A stretch of DNA of 30,919 bases from Rhizaria sp. SCN 62-66 (taxonomy: Eukaryota > Rhizaria, unplaced): the NCBI GenBank assembly GCA_001724265.1, contig MEDY01000439.1, positions 1-30,919 on the forward strand, in the 5' to 3' direction. Under the pieces are notes generated by a model that was not told the DNA's origin, searched no databases, and saw nothing but the letters and a program-made list of their open reading frames with translations. The translations under genes and the position numbers were made by a program. Positions 19,844-29,655 of the stretch are shown one piece after another; position 1 is the first letter of the stretch; every line of letters starts with the position of its first letter.

Positions 19844-20094
19844 GAGATGGTCGAGACCGGGCGGACTTCTCGCGCGATGAAAGGTTTGAGCTGTCCTCAG
19901 CAAAGACGTGCAGTGGAAATGAGATGTTCTGGTGGGTTAAAAAAGAAGGTCTACAAATTGTAATTAAAATATTGAACAGAAAATTGACTGGTGAGTTCTA
20001 GGTATAGATGGCATTAGCACTGACGGATCACTGGTGTCACGACATGTCCCCATTTTATAGCCCAATCTTCTCGCACTGCGGGCTTGCCAAGCCT

Positions 20095-20125
20095 GAGTGG
20101 TAGACTGGCACCACTCGGGCCAGTC
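20095..20125. repeat. Overlapping alternative hairpins
   Basis: GAGTGGT (20095-20101) pairs with ACCACTC (20110-20116). GACTGGC (20103-20109) pairs with GCCAGTC (20119-20125). Each is a perfect 7-bp stem, and the two exclude one another. The site is about 250 bp upstream of the giant gene's ATG, so it would be DNA-level or 5' UTR structure; function unknown. Confidence 0.5.
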
Positions 20126-20626
20126 ACTGACCAGTACACCTTTATATCTCCGATGAATGAGCATCATAAAACACAGCTAAGGCAAAAAAACCGTTATTTC
20201 TCTATATATAAAGAATAAAATAAAATATTGTATATTTTTTTGTTTCGAAAACAGTTCAGTAAAGTAGTTTATCGCAGCAAATCAAAATAAGTGTGCGTCC
20301 ATTTACGCAGTTTTGTACAGTAGCATATCACGTGTACAGCGTCATCACAACATTAAGTAAGCTTAAGCAGAGTAAGCAAAAAAGCACATGTGCCTCAGTC
20401 ATTATTTCATCTCCCTCCTTCTCACACAACAGCGCGCAAAAACAAAGCGTCCCACATCACATCACGCACGAACAAAACGCACGCAAAAGTGGTGAGGGAG
20501 TGATGGGCGATTGACCGTTGAGTCGACTAGAGGAGGAGCAAACGGAACAAAGCGCTCAGGCACTCGGCGCCGATCCGTGCTCTCTTCCTCACAACAATAT
20601 TGTTCGCTCCATGCGTCTTAGCGCCA

Positions 20627-20660
20627 CGCTAGCGCCGCTTTAACACAGCGCTAGCGCCGC
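20627..20660. repeat. 12-bp direct repeat CGCTAGCGCCGC
   Basis: Two identical 12-bp copies begin 22 bp apart (20627 and 20649), just past the stop of the sorting nexin (on the - strand). Each contains the palindrome GCTAGC. Confidence 0.6.
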
Positions 20661-20700
20661 GCTTCAAGCGTTTCAAGCAAGTTTTGACGCGTTTGCGCGT

Positions 20701-21888
20701 TTACTGCTCAGGAGCGTCGGCGGGAGCGCCCTTGGTGGCCATGCTCTCCCAGTTCTGGTACGAGCGCTGCGCGAACTGCGACTGCGAGCGCGCCCACGCG
20801 AGCATGTTGTGCTCCCACTCTGTGACGCGCTTGAGCCACGCCTGGCGGACCTCGACGTTGAGCAGCAGCTTGGTCACGGCCTCGAGCAGCGTCGCGTCCT
20901 CCTCTTCCTTGCGCAGATCCTGCTCGCGCGCTGCGCGGTGCTTGTCCGAGTCGCACTTGGTGCCCGGGTCGGCCCACTTGTTCGCCTTGGCCTTGGACTT
21001 GTCGTGGCGCGACTTGTACGACGCACGCAGCGCGAGCAGCGCGATCATCTGCTTCGCGTCGGCCGCCTCATCCATGAACGTGTTCTGCAGGAAATGCGTG
21101 TAGCCGTTCTCGAACTCCTTGGCGTCGACGTGCCACTGTGAAAAGTGCTCCAGGAAGGGCGCGCGGGCCGGGGACGCGACGGCGCTGTCGCGCTCATGGT
21201 TGTACACCGTCTGCAGTACGGACGCGACCTTGGACAGCACGGCGACCGACTTGGTTTGCAGCGACGCCAGGTCGTGCGTGTGCGACGCCATCTGCGACAG
21301 ACGGTCCTCCTCGCCCTTGAAAAAGTCCTCCATAGCCTGGAGCTCGGCGTCCACGCCCACAGGGGTCGACGCCGCGAGGACGTCGCCGTAGTACTGCTGG
21401 AACGACGATAGGACCTGGCCCACGGTGCGGGCCTCGGCGGCCTTCTTGGCCTCCTTCATCGAGTCCTCAAAGCCGTGGGCGCGGACAAGGAACATCTGGA
21501 ACACGGCCGACTCGGCCAGGATTGGGATGCGCGCAACGCGGTTGAGGAAGCGCTCGAGTCCTGGACGGCGGCGGCCGAGGATGTAGTCTTCGTTCATGTT
21601 GCCCAAGGCCTTCTTGGGCGGCAGCGGCGGGATGAAGACGCCCGGAAACATCTCCGTCAGCACGGCATGCAGCGAGTCGAAGTCCGAGTAGCGGCGGTAC
21701 ACGTGGTCCACCACCACGGGGTCCGTCGTGATCTTGTACACGTAGTGCTGGTTCAGCCGGTTCGACCCGCGCAGCTCGGGGTCGTGCACGGTGATCGAGG
21801 AGAAGCTGATGGCGCCGTTGGCAGTCGCAGACGCGCCGGACGACGTCGCCGCGCCGCCAAAGTCGATCTCACGGTCCTCGTGACTCAT
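20701..21888 (-). CDS. PX-BAR sorting nexin
   Basis: This 395-residue protein would bind endosomal phosphoinositides and bend or tubulate membranes during retrograde or recycling transport. The PX domain spans about residues 28-140: YKI, then the signature RRYSDFDSLHAVL (the Arg-Arg-Tyr phosphoinositide pocket), the proline loop FIPPLPPKK and RRRPGLERFLNRVA. The rest (about 155-390) is a helical, charged region typical of a BAR domain (ELQAMEDFFKGEEDRL, then AWLKRVTEWEHNMLAWARS). Size and the short N-terminus fit SNX4/SNX7-type or short SNX1/2-type proteins; I cannot choose between them. ATG at 21888, stop TAA at 20701-20703, no intron visible. It is the only non-ribosomal conserved gene here without long Ala runs. 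Confidence 0.92.
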   Translation of the reverse strand: MSHEDREIDFGGAATSSGASATANGAISFSSITVHDPELRGSNRLNQHYVYKITTDPVVVDHVYRRYSDFDSLHAVLTEMFPGVFIPPLPPKKALGNMNEDYILGRRRPGLERFLNRVARIPILAESAVFQMFLVRAHGFEDSMKEAKKAAEARTVGQVLSSFQQYYGDVLAASTPVGVDAELQAMEDFFKGEEDRLSQMASHTHDLASLQTKSVAVLSKVASVLQTVYNHERDSAVASPARAPFLEHFSQWHVDAKEFENGYTHFLQNTFMDEAADAKQMIALLALRASYKSRHDKSKAKANKWADPGTKCDSDKHRAAREQDLRKEEEDATLLEAVTKLLLNVEVRQAWLKRVTEWEHNMLAWARSQSQFAQRSYQNWESMATKGAPADAPEQ

Positions 21889-22056
21889 AGATTCGCAGGG
21901 CTAAGTCAAGTGGCAGGGAAAGATGATAGGCCGATTTGGGCGAGAGGCAAACCAGGGGAATTAGAAGCAAGTCGGAGAAGGTTTTGCGGATAAGCACAAC
22001 GCTGTCATACGCACAACAAAGATTACTCGTGAAGTATGAAGGTGTTATCTCATCCG

Positions 22057-22076
22057 TGAGTCATTAAATGAGTCAT
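22057..22076. promoter_or_regulatory. Paired TGAGTCAT (bZIP/AP-1-like) sites
   Basis: Two TGAGTCAT octamers begin 12 bp apart (22057 and 22069), about 170-190 bp upstream of the sorting nexin ATG. TGAGTCA is the classic AP-1/Gcn4-type bZIP half-site pair. Spacing near one helical turn would place two dimers on the same DNA face. Function is inferred from motif and position only. Confidence 0.35.
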
Positions 22077-22280
22077 CAATGCTTCGGGAGACAAGCGACG
22101 AGCAAAGCATGCGTATCGACCGACCCAATTTTCGGGTGATCCCATGCAATAAATTGCGCTTGATCAAAAATGACAAATCGTGAATAAACACAAATAGCAG
22201 CATTCTATTGTGAAACACCCAGATCAAGTCTATCTGCGGTCTCACAGCTGGCGAAAACGTAAATATCGGATCGTGCGTTT

Positions 22281-22370
22281 CGCTCACGTCGCGAGCGTGT
22301 CTGCGAGTCGGTCCCTTAAGAACCTTAAGAACCGACTGACTCCGACTGCAGGTGACTGCTCACAGTCACC
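22281..22370. repeat. Cluster of small inverted and tandem repeats
   Basis: In 90 bp there are: CGCTC/GAGCG inverted arms (22281-22297); a tandem 9-mer CTTAAGAAC twice (22315-22332); GAGTCGGT (22305-22312) facing ACCGACTGACTC (22331-22342); and a perfect 8-bp hairpin GGTGACTG-ctca-CAGTCACC (22351-22370). It lies 390-480 bp upstream of the sorting nexin start. It may be a degraded mobile-element end or a regulatory site. Confidence 0.6.
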
Positions 22371-22951
22371 ACAACTGAGGAATGACATTTCGACAGATAT
22401 CACAACCTGCAGTATGATACAGATACGCGCAGCTAAAAACAAATGTCCCACTATTTACATGCTAATTATTGCATGCCAGCAGTAACTTCGAGTTGAGTGA
22501 TCCCTGTCTATCATGTATCTCACTTGAATTTTTGGAGCGTGCGACCCGTAAAACAGGGCTCTGTCATGGCGTTGAAGCCATACCTCAAACTGATATTTGG
22601 TAGCAACAAGTACAGATTGGGCGTATACATATTTATTTATACAATATCTATCTGTGACGCGAGTGGTTGCGAAGATTGAGCAATAGACGATCGTCGCAGC
22701 TTGTCCGTGTCACCACATGAAGAATGATAGTATGCTACTGCATGACAGCTCCCCTGCTCGAGATTGTGGTTTGATGGCAATATCATCACGTGTTATGGCA
22801 TGTCTTGGCAACTGCGACTACTCCTAAAGTAGAGAAATCTTGGTCTGCACTCCTGGGGACTCGTCCCAGAGTAAACGTCAAGGGGTGTCGCGTTCGTGCA
22901 GAGGGGGCAACTCTATTCAGAGTTGATTTCGCCAGAATATTGATAAAAACC

Positions 22952-23241
22952 TGTCACAACCGACATTCTGCATAAAATTCCAGTCGACAGCTTTTGCCGG
23001 TCGCGATTTAAAGGTGGCGTTTCTTGTGTATACACACTTTGTTTTCCTGTGAACACAGACTCTCTTTTTCTATGAAAACAATAAGAANATAAATTGTTAT
23101 TGTTGTTTTCACAGAAAAGAGAAGTCTGTGTACACAGGAAACACCACCCTTATATGGCCGCGGGGAATTGATGTTTGGTGGTGTTTGTCCCAGTGTGAGC
23201 CTGTGAGACTTGATATTTTATGCAGAATGTCGGTTGTGACA
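22952..23241. mobile_element. MITE-like foldback element, 290 bp, perfect 27-bp terminal inverted repeats
   Basis: The left end 22952-22978 (starting TGTCACAACC) and right end 23215-23241 are perfect inverted copies over 27 bp. Inside, the arm 23042-23084 is an imperfect inverted copy of 23097-23141. The segment 23007-23036 is a second, diverged inverted copy of about 23123-23153, so the right arm can pair with either of two left arms. Palindromes TGTGTATACACA (23025-23036) and CTGTGTACACAG (23126-23137) sit in the arms. There is no coding capacity. The unresolved base N at 23088 lies in the central loop. No clear target-site duplication is seen (flanks ...AAAACC and AAAGCC... match 5 of 6), so the boundary and superfamily are uncertain. 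Confidence 0.65.
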
Positions 23242-23998
23242 AAAGCCGCCCAGATGCATGTGGTGAGTAATATATGACGAGAAAGCTCATATTTAACATA
23301 ATGTTTGGATAGGCATCTTCGGTCAGTGTTTAACAAGTTGTTATGTGCAGGGTATTAATGTGTGTAATAGATGCTCTGCTCTTGTGCAGTTTGTGTTGCA
23401 ATGTGTGCAAGTGCGAATGAAGATTATTAAGATTTTTGTCCGCGTCGCCATACGAATCGTCAGAAGTCACCTTATTGTGACATCTTTGAGCTTCGATTTA
23501 GGCGGGTGACTTTGTTTAACTAGTAAGCTTATTAATACAACGTACTGTATATATTTTATATCCCCGAGTTGTAGAGTAGTGTAAACACAAATAGAAAGAA
23601 TGTCAGCAAGTACATTTTGGGCATGCGTTGTCCTTTGCAACTCCATTCCTCCAGACCCGAATATTCATTACAATCCTTATAGTCGTCACTATCATTTCCA
23701 CAATCCTAACTATTCGTCGTAGTAATAATTAATCCATAAACACGTTGTAACATGTATTTAATAACTAACGTCATGGCTACGCGCACATTATTAGCAATCT
23801 CACATTGTATTAATCCCCTTGCCGGGGTTCTCAAAATATCAGATCTGGCGCTGTAGTCCCTGTTTGATAGAGTTAGAGGATCACAGTCACTTTTCCTAAC
23901 ATTCCCGGTGTCATAGCTTCTGTTACGCGCATTCTCGACACGACGTTCAAAACCTTTATCAAACCATTAAATCAGTTCATTGCCGATTGAGAGAGTTC
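23242..23998. other. AT-rich spacer downstream of CFAP57
   Basis: About 750 bp of AT-rich DNA between the foldback element and the CFAP57 stop codon. I see no gene, no RNA and no convincing repeat. The CFAP57 3' UTR must lie here. Confidence 0.5.
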
Positions 23999-26900
23999 TC
24001 AACCACGTTGCCCAGCGTTGGCCGCGCCGTCATCGTGCGCGATCTGCGCGTCGAACACCATGAGCTGGTTCTTGAGAGCGCGGATCTGTTCGTGCTGGCG
24101 CTCGACCTGCTGCTGCAGTGCCGCCGCGGCCGCCTGCTGCTGTTGCTGCTGCTGGCGCTGCGTGCCGCTGCCGCCGCCGCCGCGAACCTGTTGTTGTTGC
24201 TGCTGGGCGGCCGTCTTGAGCCGGTGCTGCGCGCGCGTGACCTGGAGCTCGCGGCGCAGCTGGTTGATCTCCTTGGTGAGCGCCACGCTCTCCTGGGTGA
24301 CGCGGGCCTTCTCCTCGGCGTGCGCGCTCAGGGCCTTCTTGCCCTTAGCAACGAGAGCCTGTATGAACAAAAATAAGAAGAAATGTGAGTATAAGGGGGA
24401 TCATCAAATTACATGAATGATATAAAAAATAAACTACAAGATGAAGAAATAGTAATCAGCGAGAACAATCAGTCATGCAACGTACGTCGATGGAGCGCTC
24501 TAAGTACTGCCTCTGGCGCTGGTGCTCGCCGTGGACGTCGCGCACCGTGCGCGACACGCCGTGGCGCGGGCCGGAGCGGCCGAAGCCGTGCGTGGACAGC
24601 GTGGCCCACGCGCGGTGAGTCTGCCCAAAGGAAGACATGAGCAGGCCGCCCGTCGCGCTCTTGCTGCCCTTAGCACCGCCATCGCCCTGCGCAGCGCCGG
24701 CGCCGGCGCCGGTCTGGGTGAGCGCGAGCGGGGATGACACGGGGTGCCCGTCGGGGCCCAGGCGCACGCCCGCGGCCAGCGCATCGCGCTGCTCGCGCAG
24801 AAGCTCCGTGTCGGACACGCCGAGCACGTGCTGCTGGTACACGGCGCGGAGCCCGTGCTTCATCTGGCGCGTCACTGCGCTGAGCTCCGCGCTCTGGCCC
24901 GACACGGCGGCCACGGCGCCCAGCGCGGCGCCCGCGGCGGCGGCGGCGGCGGCGGCGGCCGAGGCGGAGTCCGCGCCCGCGGGCCCCGTAAGCGCGGGCG
25001 GGTGTGCGGCGCCCGACGCCGCGCCCGCAGCGGCCGCCATGGCGACTGCAAGTTGCTGCGCAGCCGCGACAGGCGCGCCGAGCCACTCGCGGATGGCCGA
25101 CTTGAACGCGCGCAACCGCTGCGCGATGACGGTGCGCTGCTGGCCCAGGCGCTCGGCCTCGCGTTCAAGCCCGTGGAGACGCTCGCCGAGGCGGCGCACA
25201 TGCAGCTCGAGCGCCTGCGACGTCTGGTCGTACTGCGCCAGCTCGCGGTGCATGAGCACAACCTGCGCCTTGAGCGCCTCCATCTCGCGCCGGCGCGGCT
25301 CCAGCTGCCGCTTGAGCTCGGCCAGCTTGCAGTCGAGCACGAACTTGAACTTCTCCAGCTCCTGTGCCTTCTTCTTAAGCTGCGCAAGGCGGCGCACCTT
25401 GTCTTGCACAGCGGCGTCGCGCTCACGGAGCTCGCGGACCGAGACCTGGATGTCCTTAGACAGGTCCGCGATGTCGCCGTAGAGCTGCTCGTGGTGCGCC
25501 TTGGTGGCTTGCAGTTGCGACAGACTCGTGCTGACGCTTGCGCGCAGCACCTTAAACTTGTTCTGATGGAACGCGTTCGAGTCGCGCAGCTTCAGCGTCG
25601 CCGCACGCTCCTTAAGGAACTTGCCCTCAAAGGCCGTGCGCAGCTCGTCAATCTCCTCGTCGGCGTCGCCCTCGACGAGCTGTTTCAGCTGCGCATATTG
25701 CGTCGCGGTCTCTTGTGTCGCCGCGACGAGCTTGGCGCGCTCCTCGCGCTCCGTGGCGAGCCGCGCCGCGTACTCTGCCTCGCGCTCGGCAAGCTCGCGG
25801 CGCGCTCGCTCGCCGGCCTCCAGGGCCTCTGCCTCGGCGAGCGCGTGCTCAGCGTCGAGCCGGCGCTGGACCTCCTCGCAGCGCGCCTCCTCGGCCTGCA
25901 CCTTGCCCGTGTACATGCTCTCCTGCGCGCTGAGCTTCTCCTGGTGGTGCTGCGACAACTGCTCCAGCTTGAAGGCAAACCACGACTCAGCCTTGGCTTT
26001 GTCTTCCTCGAGCTCGCGCAGACGGCGCGCGCCGAGGTCAAGTTCGGACTGGAAACGCGTCTCGATGTCACGGCGCTTCTCGCGGTACGCCTCTTCTTTG
26101 TGCGCGACTTCGCTGTCGTTGTCTGCCGCGGCGCGCTCAACGCGGGCCTGCAGTTCGATCGTCTTAAGCGACTTCTCAGCGAGGTCGGCGCGCGAGACGA
26201 GCACCTCCGTCGCCCAGGGCAGACCGCCGCCGGGGCCCGAGGCCAGCGACGAGGACGAGGACGAGCCCGACGTGCCGTCGCCGCCCAGGTGGTCGAGCGA
26301 TGAGAACGAGCTCGACTCGGCGCTGCCGAGGGCGCCAGCCGCACTGGCGGGCTGGTGCAGCAGCTCGAACACGCATATGGTGCCGTCCTCGGAGGCCGTG
26401 AAGAGGAAGCGGTCGTACGGCGCGAGCGCAACGCGCGTGACGGGTGCTGAGTGGCACTGAATGTCGTAGCAATGGTCCGTCAGCGGCAGCGAAAAGCACC
26501 GCAGCACGCCCACGTCAGTGCCGGCAAAGAGAATCTGCTGCTTGCCGCTCGCGCTGGCGCCGGCGACGGTGACGGTCGTGCTGCCCTTTTGCCCGCCCGC
26601 GAAGGTGCCCGCGCCGGCCTTGCCAGTCGCTGCGCCAGCGGCGGCGTTAGCGAGCAGCAGCGGCTGCGTTACGACGAGCTGCGTCAGCGTCACGTTGTGG
26701 TGCTGGTCGATCGCGACGTCCGAGTCCTGCACCACGCGCAGGTGTCGGTCCGAGCTGGCCGCGTAGAGCCGGCTGGTCTGGCGCGACTCGGCGACCGCAA
26801 CGGCGCTGGTGAACTGCCCCCGCGAGAGCGAGTACGACTGCACGATGGGGAAATCCTTCGCGGCGGCCGCGGCGGCCGCGGCGGCGGCGGAGACGCCCGC

Positions 26901-29204
26901 AGCGTTGGCCGCGGCGACCGAGGCCGGGGTAGGCAGCGTGCCGTCGGTGGAGGTCGCAGCGGTGAGGCCCGCGACGGCAGAGGGCGTAACCTTAAAGTGG
27001 ATGACCTGGCCGTCAGCGCCCGCGGAGGTGATTGCGCTGTCGTCCGTGGCCCAGGCAAGCGAGCGGACGCGGCCGCGGTGCGTGGCGAAGGTGCCCAGCA
27101 GCTCGCACGAGAAGGTCGCGTATATGTGCACCGCGGCGCCATTGGCGACGGCAAGGTAGTGGCCGCCGTGGGCGAACCGCAGCTCGCGACAGGCCTTGAC
27201 GGGGAGCTCCTTGATGCAGCGCAGCTCATCCAGCAACAGCGCAAACACACGCACGCAGTCAGCGAAACCGACGACAAGCTGCAGCCCTGACGGGTGAAAT
27301 GCCACCGACAGCGGCTGCTCCGAGAAGAACTGTAGCACTTGCAGCGTGCGCGAGAGGTAGTTCCACACGCGCACGGACCGGTCAAGGCCGCACGTCAGCA
27401 GCAGAGGCTTACGCGCGCACACGTCAAGCCCCAGCACGGCTTGGAAGTGGCACGGTGAGGTGAGCTGCTCGAAGCGCACGTCATCGCTGCGGAACAGGTC
27501 GACCGCGGTGCCAGCGCCCGCAGCGCCGGCGCCGCCAGCGGCGTTCGCAGTGAGCGGAGCGGTGCCGTTGAGCGCGGCGACGACCGAGGGCGTAGCCGCG
27601 TTGGCGCCGTTGCCGCCGGCGCCGCTGGAGAGCCCCAGCCCGAGGCCGAGACCAAGGGAAAGCACAAACGACTGGTTGTTCTCGAGAGTGCAGGCGATCT
27701 TCTCCTCCCCGGGCGCGACGGTGATGCTCTTGATGCGGACGTAGTTGTTGTCGATCTGGAAGGAGCGCGTGAGGCGGTAGTACTCGCGCTCGTCGCACTC
27801 GAAGACGTACAGCACGCCCTCGTCGCTGCCGGCGACGAAGCCGCGCGAGAAGGGCGCGAGACAGTCGATGCTCTTGCCGTCGGAGGGGGAGGACTCGAGC
27901 GCACCCAGGAACTCGGCGTTCTCGTACAGCAGGATGTCGCCCGTGTCGGTACCCACGAGCACGCGTTCCTCGACCCAGCAGTGGCACGTGTAGTTGCGCG
28001 CCTCGGGACGCACCGTCGCCGCGGCCGCAGAGGCTCCGTTGGCACCGCCGGCGTTGTTGTTGCCGCCGGTGGCCGAGGCTGTGGTGGTGCTGACGGCCAT
28101 AGAGATCGGGATAGCCTTGAACTCGGAGTTCTCAATGTGCAGAAAGCGCAGAATGCCGTTGCCAGTCACGCACACGACAGACGAGTCAACGGGGCAGAAG
28201 GACACCTGCGAGTGGAAAAACATCAAGAACACAAAATAGAAGATGGGACAAGAATGAGATAAATAAGAAGTCAATTAAATCAAATGTAATGTACGTCATA
28301 AAATACTACACTTGAATTTAGTTACATAAACAGTCCATATACAGCTGATATATGTCGTATCAAAGTGTTATGCAGATCTCGAGCTCGTAAAAGCGGGCAT
28401 GACGACTGTGCGTACCTGGTGGATGGCCGCGCCGGCCTGATTGCTCACCCGGGCCATCTGCAGCACGCGGCCGCGCTCGATGTTGAAGTTGACGAGCGTC
28501 CAGTCGGGCGCGCCGCCCTGCGCGAGCAGATAGCGGCAGTCAGAGCTGAAGGCCACGGAGACGAACTCGCGAGAAGTGACCTCGGGCGCCTGTAGAAGAT
28601 ACTTGCTGCGGCGCTTGAGCGAGGAGAGCTCGAAGACGGTAATGACGGCCTTCTGCGGCTCACCGCGCTCGGCCACGGCCAGCAGGCGCGAGCCGGCGTG
28701 CTGGCCCTGTTGCTGCAGCGCGCCCCCCGCGCCGCCCGCGGCGGCCGCGGCGGCGGCGGCGGAGGCGACCGAAAGCGCCGAATGCGAGACCTGAGGCGCT
28801 GAGGGGGACAGGAACGCAAGCGCGGAGATATCGCAGGAGGACACAAAGTCGGGCGAGCCCAGGGAGATGAACTTCTGCGTCTTGCGCTCCGTGTTGTACA
28901 GCACGATCGAGTAGCCTGCGGGGTACAGAACGTGCGTGTCGTCGAGGTAGTGGATGTTGTTCTTGACGTCACCCTTGAGGCCAAACACGTGCTGCAGCGC
29001 AATCGGCACCGGCGGCTGCGACGGAGACCCGCCCGCGCCGGCGGCCGTGCCGCTGCCGCCGCTGTTGGCGACAGCGGCATTGGTGCTCGTGCTGTTCGTG
29101 TTGTTGCTGTTGGCGGGGACGAGTGAGGAGGACGGGGAGAAGGAGGCCGAGCCTGCGCCCGAGGCGGCCGAAGCCGAGGCGGGATGGGAGCCAACGCCGG
29201 ACAT
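23999..29204 (-). CDS. CFAP57: Cilia- and flagella-associated protein 57 (WDR65/FAP57), three exons
   Basis: Coding exons on the - strand: 29204-28416 (263 codons), 28205-24486 (1240 codons) and 24358-23999 (119 codons plus TGA), 1622 residues in all; both introns are phase 0. CFAP57 is an axonemal protein that helps place inner dynein arms and link them to regulatory hubs in cilia. Identity rests on the N-terminus (HVFGLKGDVKNNIHYLDD), the exon 1/2 junction reading IHQ-VSFCPVDSSVVCVTGNG, WD repeats to about residue 880 (PYDRFLFTASEDGTICVFEL), then WATEVLVSRADLAEKSLKTIE, a long coiled coil (about 934-1304, with LEKFKFVLDCKLAELKRQLEPR) and the C-terminal coiled coil (QRQYLERSID, then VALTKEINQLRREL). 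It is about 370 residues longer than the human protein because of Ala/Gly/Ser inserts in the propeller, an Ala-rich linker (about 1304-1370) and a poly-Gln/Gly insert near the C-terminus. The gene implies a flagellated life stage. Confidence 0.96.
24127..24212 (-). repeat. Poly-Gln (CAG/CAA) tracts in CFAP57 exon 3
   Basis: Two CAG/CAA runs encode Gln tracts of six and seven residues flanking a Gly-rich spacer, near the protein's C-terminus. They interrupt the conserved coiled coil and are likely length-polymorphic. Confidence 0.8.
24359..24485 (-). other. CFAP57 intron 2 (127 nt)
   Basis: On the - strand it begins GTACGT and ends in a T-rich tract followed by ACAG. Splicing joins YLERSID to ALVAKGKK in phase 0 and restores the conserved C-terminal coiled coil. 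It is AT-rich. Confidence 0.92.
28206..28415 (-). other. CFAP57 intron 1 (210 nt)
   Basis: On the - strand it begins GTACGC and ends in a T-rich tract followed by CGCAG. Removing it joins AIHQ to VSFCPVD in phase 0, exactly matching the conserved CFAP57 sequence. It is AT-rich compared with its exons. Confidence 0.93.
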
Positions 29205-29655
29205 TAGAATGTAAGTGGTGACACGCTACAGTCAGCAGCAACAGGTCGTAGTCTGTACTGTGTTGATCGAGCTAGACACAGAGAGCAAGCAAGCGAGCGA
29301 GCGACTGCTGCTGGGGAGGAATGAGTTAAAGGTTTGGCCGCGCAAGAGAGTGTGTGTGACTCTACAAAAGAAGTACACGCCTTGGGGGCGGAGAAAATAA
29401 AGAAAAGACCTAAAGGGCAGAAGCAGGGGTGGCGCGAGAGCAAGGTGAGCTGGGGTGGTAAGACAAGGTAACTGGTCGGCAGGACATAAGCCACAGCAAA
29501 GTGAAACAGCGGTCTGGTGACTCAAAAAAGAAATATATAATGAATCATAACGTTAAACATCTTTCTTGAAAACAAGAGCCCAATCAACGATGGCACAGAC
29601 CCAGAATTGACTCTGTCAGTTCGGCCACCTTGAACAACGAACGTAACGTCTCTTC

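Larger units (their letters stand above)
19844..20700. other. Intergenic spacer upstream of the giant gene, downstream of the sorting nexin
   Basis: The stretch 19930-20420 is AT-rich with several A/T runs; 20430-20700 is more mixed. It contains two mutually exclusive hairpins at 20095-20125, a 12-bp palindrome AACAATATTGTT (20593-20604) and a 12-bp direct repeat CGCTAGCGCCGC (20627-20638 and 20649-20660). No tRNA or other RNA gene was recognised. Confidence 0.5.
21889..22951. other. Spacer upstream of sorting nexin, with repeats and hairpins
   Basis: About 1 kb of AT-rich non-coding DNA upstream of the sorting nexin ATG. It contains two TGAGTCAT sites (22057-22076), a cluster of inverted and tandem repeats (22281-22370) and a small hairpin AACTCT-attc-AGAGTT (22909-22924). 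Short frames here show no coding bias. Confidence 0.6.

Noticed and set aside
9335-19903. Starting the giant protein at 19903, or the F-x-P protein at 712
   Set aside because: Both would use TTG codons. Eukaryotic initiation at the first ATG (19843 and 721) is far more likely.
19930-20300. Possible tRNA gene in the hairpin-rich spacer
   Set aside because: No T-loop GTTCRANNC or acceptor-stem pairing of the right spacing could be found on either strand.
22952-23241. The foldback structure as a rho-independent terminator, CRISPR array or phage attachment site
   Set aside because: The context is eukaryotic, there are no regularly spaced direct repeats or cas or integrase genes, and the ends are transposon-like inverted repeats.
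24744-26303. A 519-codon open frame on the + strand
   Set aside because: It lies antisense to the CFAP57 coiled-coil exon. Its Leu/Arg/Ala/His-rich sequence is the mirror of Glu/Gln/Lys/Arg-rich coiled coil codons.
28206-28274. A hydrophobic MTSYLSHSCPIFYFVFLMFF segment as a CFAP57 signal peptide
   Set aside because: It is translated intron sequence just before the exon 2 acceptor; the true upstream sequence is exon 1.
29205-29530. A - strand frame of about 97 codons upstream of CFAP57
   Set aside because: It is Cys/Leu/Ser-rich without codon bias and falls in the CFAP57 5' UTR/promoter; no homology is recognisable.
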